A stretch of DNA of 64,000 bases, taken from Gp6-AA40 sp035711805 (GTDB lineage Bacteria; Acidobacteriota; Vicinamibacteria; Vicinamibacterales; UBA2999). Position numbers and translations under genes: made by a program. Where the stretch lies: contig DASTBV010000143.1 in assembly GCA_035711805.1 (NCBI GenBank), positions 1 to 64,000 on the forward strand, in the 5' to 3' direction. Below the pieces are notes generated by a model. That model did not search any database, was not told the DNA's origin, and was given only the letters and a program-made list of their open reading frames with translations. Shown piece after piece: positions 62,230 through 64,000 of this stretch (the first letter of the stretch is position 1; every line of letters begins with the position of its first letter).

Positions 62230-62394
62230 CGTTGTCTCCTGGACGTCACCGAAAATAAATTGTGAAAGCCGTAAAGAGTCTAACCTCTGGACGTCCGGCG
62301 AGGCAGCCTTTGTTGTAAATAACGCGTGTCAGGGGCGTAACGAACGCGTCCGAATGGCTCTAAAGCGCTACCGAGAACGCCGGTATACCCCGGG

Positions 62395-64000
62395 TCAGTC
62401 AGTGATGCAGCCTTCCGAGGCCGATCTCACCAGGCGCACGTATTTACCAAGCACACCGTTGGTGGCCTTCGGCGGAGGCGCTTGCCAGGCCTGGCGTCGC
62501 GCCGCGAGATCCGCGTCGCTCACATCGACCCGCAGCTCGCAGGTCACCGAGTCGATGACGATGCGATCGCCGTCGCGCACGAGGGCAATCGGCCCGCCCT
62601 CCTGAGCCTCGGGGGTGATGTGGCCAATGATGAAGCCGTGAGATCCGCCGGAAAAGCGCCCGTCGGTCATCAGCGCAACGTCGGCACCCAGTCCAGCGCC
62701 CATGATGGCCGAGGTAGGCGTCAGCATCTCCGGCATGCCCGGCCCACCTTTCGGGCCCTCATACCGGATCACGATCACGTGACCCTTGGAGATCTCGCCT
62801 TTCTCGAGACCGGCGAGCATGGCTTCTTCGGAGTCGTAGACCTTGGCGATGCCGGCGAACCGTTCGCCTTCCTTGCCGGTGATCTTCGCGACCGAACCGT
62901 CCGGCGCGAGGTTGCCCGTCAGGATGCGGATGTGTCCACGGGGAAGGATTGGCGTGTCGAGCGGCTGAATGATTTGCTGACCGCTCGCGAGCGGCGCGGC
63001 GTCCGCCAGGTTCTCTTCGAGCGTCTTGCCTGTCACGGTCATACAGTCGCCGTGCAGGTACCCACGGCCGAGCAGGTACTTCATGACCGCCGGCGTGCCG
63101 CCGACTCCATGCAGATCCTCCTGCACGTACTTGCCGCTTGGCTTGAGATCGGCCAGGAGCGGCACGCGATCGCTGGCGCGCTGGAAATCGGCCAGGGCCA
63201 GGGGCACCCGCGCCGCCTTCGCAATCGCCAGGAGGTGAAGAACGGCGTTGGTCGAGCCGCCGACCGCCATGATCATCGTCAAGGCGTTCTCGAACGATCG
63301 GCGCGTCAGGATGTCGAGCGGTTTGAGATCGCGCTCGAGCAGCAGGCGGACCGCCGCGCCGGCGCGCCGGCATTCGTCGGCCTTGCCGGGATCCTCGGCG
63401 GGCAGCGACGAGCTGTACGGAAGCGAGAGCCCCAGCGCTTCGATGGCCACTGCCATCGTGTTGGCGGTGTACATCCCGCCGCAGGCTCCGGCACCGGGAC
63501 ACGAATGACGCACGATGTCGAGCCGCTGCTCGTCGGTGATCGTCCCGGCCAGGTATTCCCCGTATGACTGGAAGGCGGAAATGATGTCGCGCGGCTTGCC
63601 GAGGGCGGAGCCGGCGCGGATCGTTCCGCCGTAGACCATCAGCGACGGCCGGTTCAGCCGCGCCATGGCAATGATGCTGCCCGGCATGTTCTTGTCGCAG
63701 CCGGGAACGGTGATCAGGCCGTCGTACCACTGCGCGCCCATGACCGTTTCAATGGAGTCGGCAATCAGATCGCGCGACGGCAGCGAGTAGCTCATGCCGT
63801 CGGTACCCATCGACAGGCCGTCGCTGACGCCGATGGTGTTGAAGCGCAGGCCGACCAGGCCGGCAGCCTGCACGCCTTCTTTGATGTGCGCCGCCAGGCG
63901 GTCGAGGTGCATGTTGCACGTGTTGCCCTCGTACCACATGCTGCAGATGCCGACCTGCGCCTTCTGCAGATCGGCATCGGTGAGGCCGATGCCGTACAGC
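62395..64000 (-). CDS. ilvD: Dihydroxy-acid dehydratase (partial, 5' end outside window)
   Basis: Branched-chain amino acid synthesis: dehydrates 2,3-dihydroxy-isovalerate and its isoleucine analogue. 534 residues are visible. Iron-sulfur ligands lie in EGNTCNMH, PGCDKNMPG and GAGACGGMYTANTMA; other marks are NTIGVSDGLSMGTDGMSYSLPSR, GGSTNAVLHLLAIA and DGRFSGGSHGF. The frame continues past 64000 (LYGIGLTDADLQKAQVGICS precedes the first Met), so the start is missing. The 165-bp gap to the protease gene holds no recognisable feature. Confidence 0.97.
   Translation of the reverse strand, partial: LYGIGLTDADLQKAQVGICSMWYEGNTCNMHLDRLAAHIKEGVQAAGLVGLRFNTIGVSDGLSMGTDGMSYSLPSRDLIADSIETVMGAQWYDGLITVPGCDKNMPGSIIAMARLNRPSLMVYGGTIRAGSALGKPRDIISAFQSYGEYLAGTITDEQRLDIVRHSCPGAGACGGMYTANTMAVAIEALGLSLPYSSSLPAEDPGKADECRRAGAAVRLLLERDLKPLDILTRRSFENALTMIMAVGGSTNAVLHLLAIAKAARVPLALADFQRASDRVPLLADLKPSGKYVQEDLHGVGGTPAVMKYLLGRGYLHGDCMTVTGKTLEENLADAAPLASGQQIIQPLDTPILPRGHIRILTGNLAPDGSVAKITGKEGERFAGIAKVYDSEEAMLAGLEKGEISKGHVIVIRYEGPKGGPGMPEMLTPTSAIMGAGLGADVALMTDGRFSGGSHGFIIGHITPEAQEGGPIALVRDGDRIVIDSVTCELRVDVSDADLAARRQAWQAPPPKATNGVLGKYVRLVRSASEGCITD

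Overview
This is a GC-rich window with densely packed bacterial genes. The mix is typical of Acidobacteriota, and I would guess Vicinamibacteria: an HspR-type heat-shock operon, a zinc-ribbon/kinase/TPR Ser/Thr kinase, M28-PDZ peptidase, PD40 propeller and BamB-like secreted proteins, Cox-type molybdenum hydroxylase genes, a RAYT transposase with dispersed palindromic repeats, and a VPDSG-CTERM protein. That taxonomic call is inference; no rRNA or other decisive marker is present.

Layout. 1-6.7 kb: guaA-dnaE (minus), a divergent secreted beta-propeller, a RAYT transposase interrupted by one TGA and flanked by REP-like hairpins, then a membrane protein-aminotransferase pair. 6.7-18.5 kb: a giant NtrY-like sensor kinase, psd-pssA (phosphatidylethanolamine synthesis), a DUF465 protein, tsaB-rimI, mutS, and a peptide-type ABC binding lipoprotein. 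18.5-19.0 kb is non-coding and full of long inverted repeats. 19-23.1 kb: a TPR membrane protein, a secreted protein, tRNA-Arg(CCU), and a 2.4-kb decayed integrative element at that tRNA, bounded by 108-bp direct repeats. 23.2-29.6 kb: apt, acyP, small lipoproteins, two secreted proteins with lectin-like (PA-IL-like) C-termini, a metallo-beta-lactamase-fold hydrolase and a polytopic membrane protein. 29.7-38.6 kb: a three-subunit molybdenum hydroxylase, an anchored cupin and a fused ethanolamine ammonia-lyase EutB-EutC, facing coxG, a vWA protein and a MoxR ATPase. 38.6-48.3 kb: DUF4390 protein, a catalytically degenerate serine hydrolase, an outer-membrane barrel, M48 protease, PBP1A, PD40 propeller, M28-PDZ peptidase and TerC. 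48.4-54.3 kb: hspR-dnaJ-clpB-ftsH behind a clear promoter/operator. 54.4-64 kb: 1-Cys peroxiredoxin, a small wHTH-like protein, an RRM protein, a Ser/Thr kinase, a metzincin-like protease with DWG repeats, and partial ilvD.

Cross-cutting themes. Palindromic REP-like elements with variable stems but recurring ends occur at about ten loci. One sits in frame inside tsaB. Simple-sequence repeats supply gene ends: a lipoprotein signal peptide and two C-termini with their stop codons. The best candidates for unusual biology are the RAYT/REP system with its coding insertion, the EutBC fusion beside a Cox-type locus without microcompartment genes, the DWG-repeat metzincin, and the nested inverted repeats at 18.5-18.95 kb. 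All calls come from reading the sequence by eye; nothing was searched against a database.
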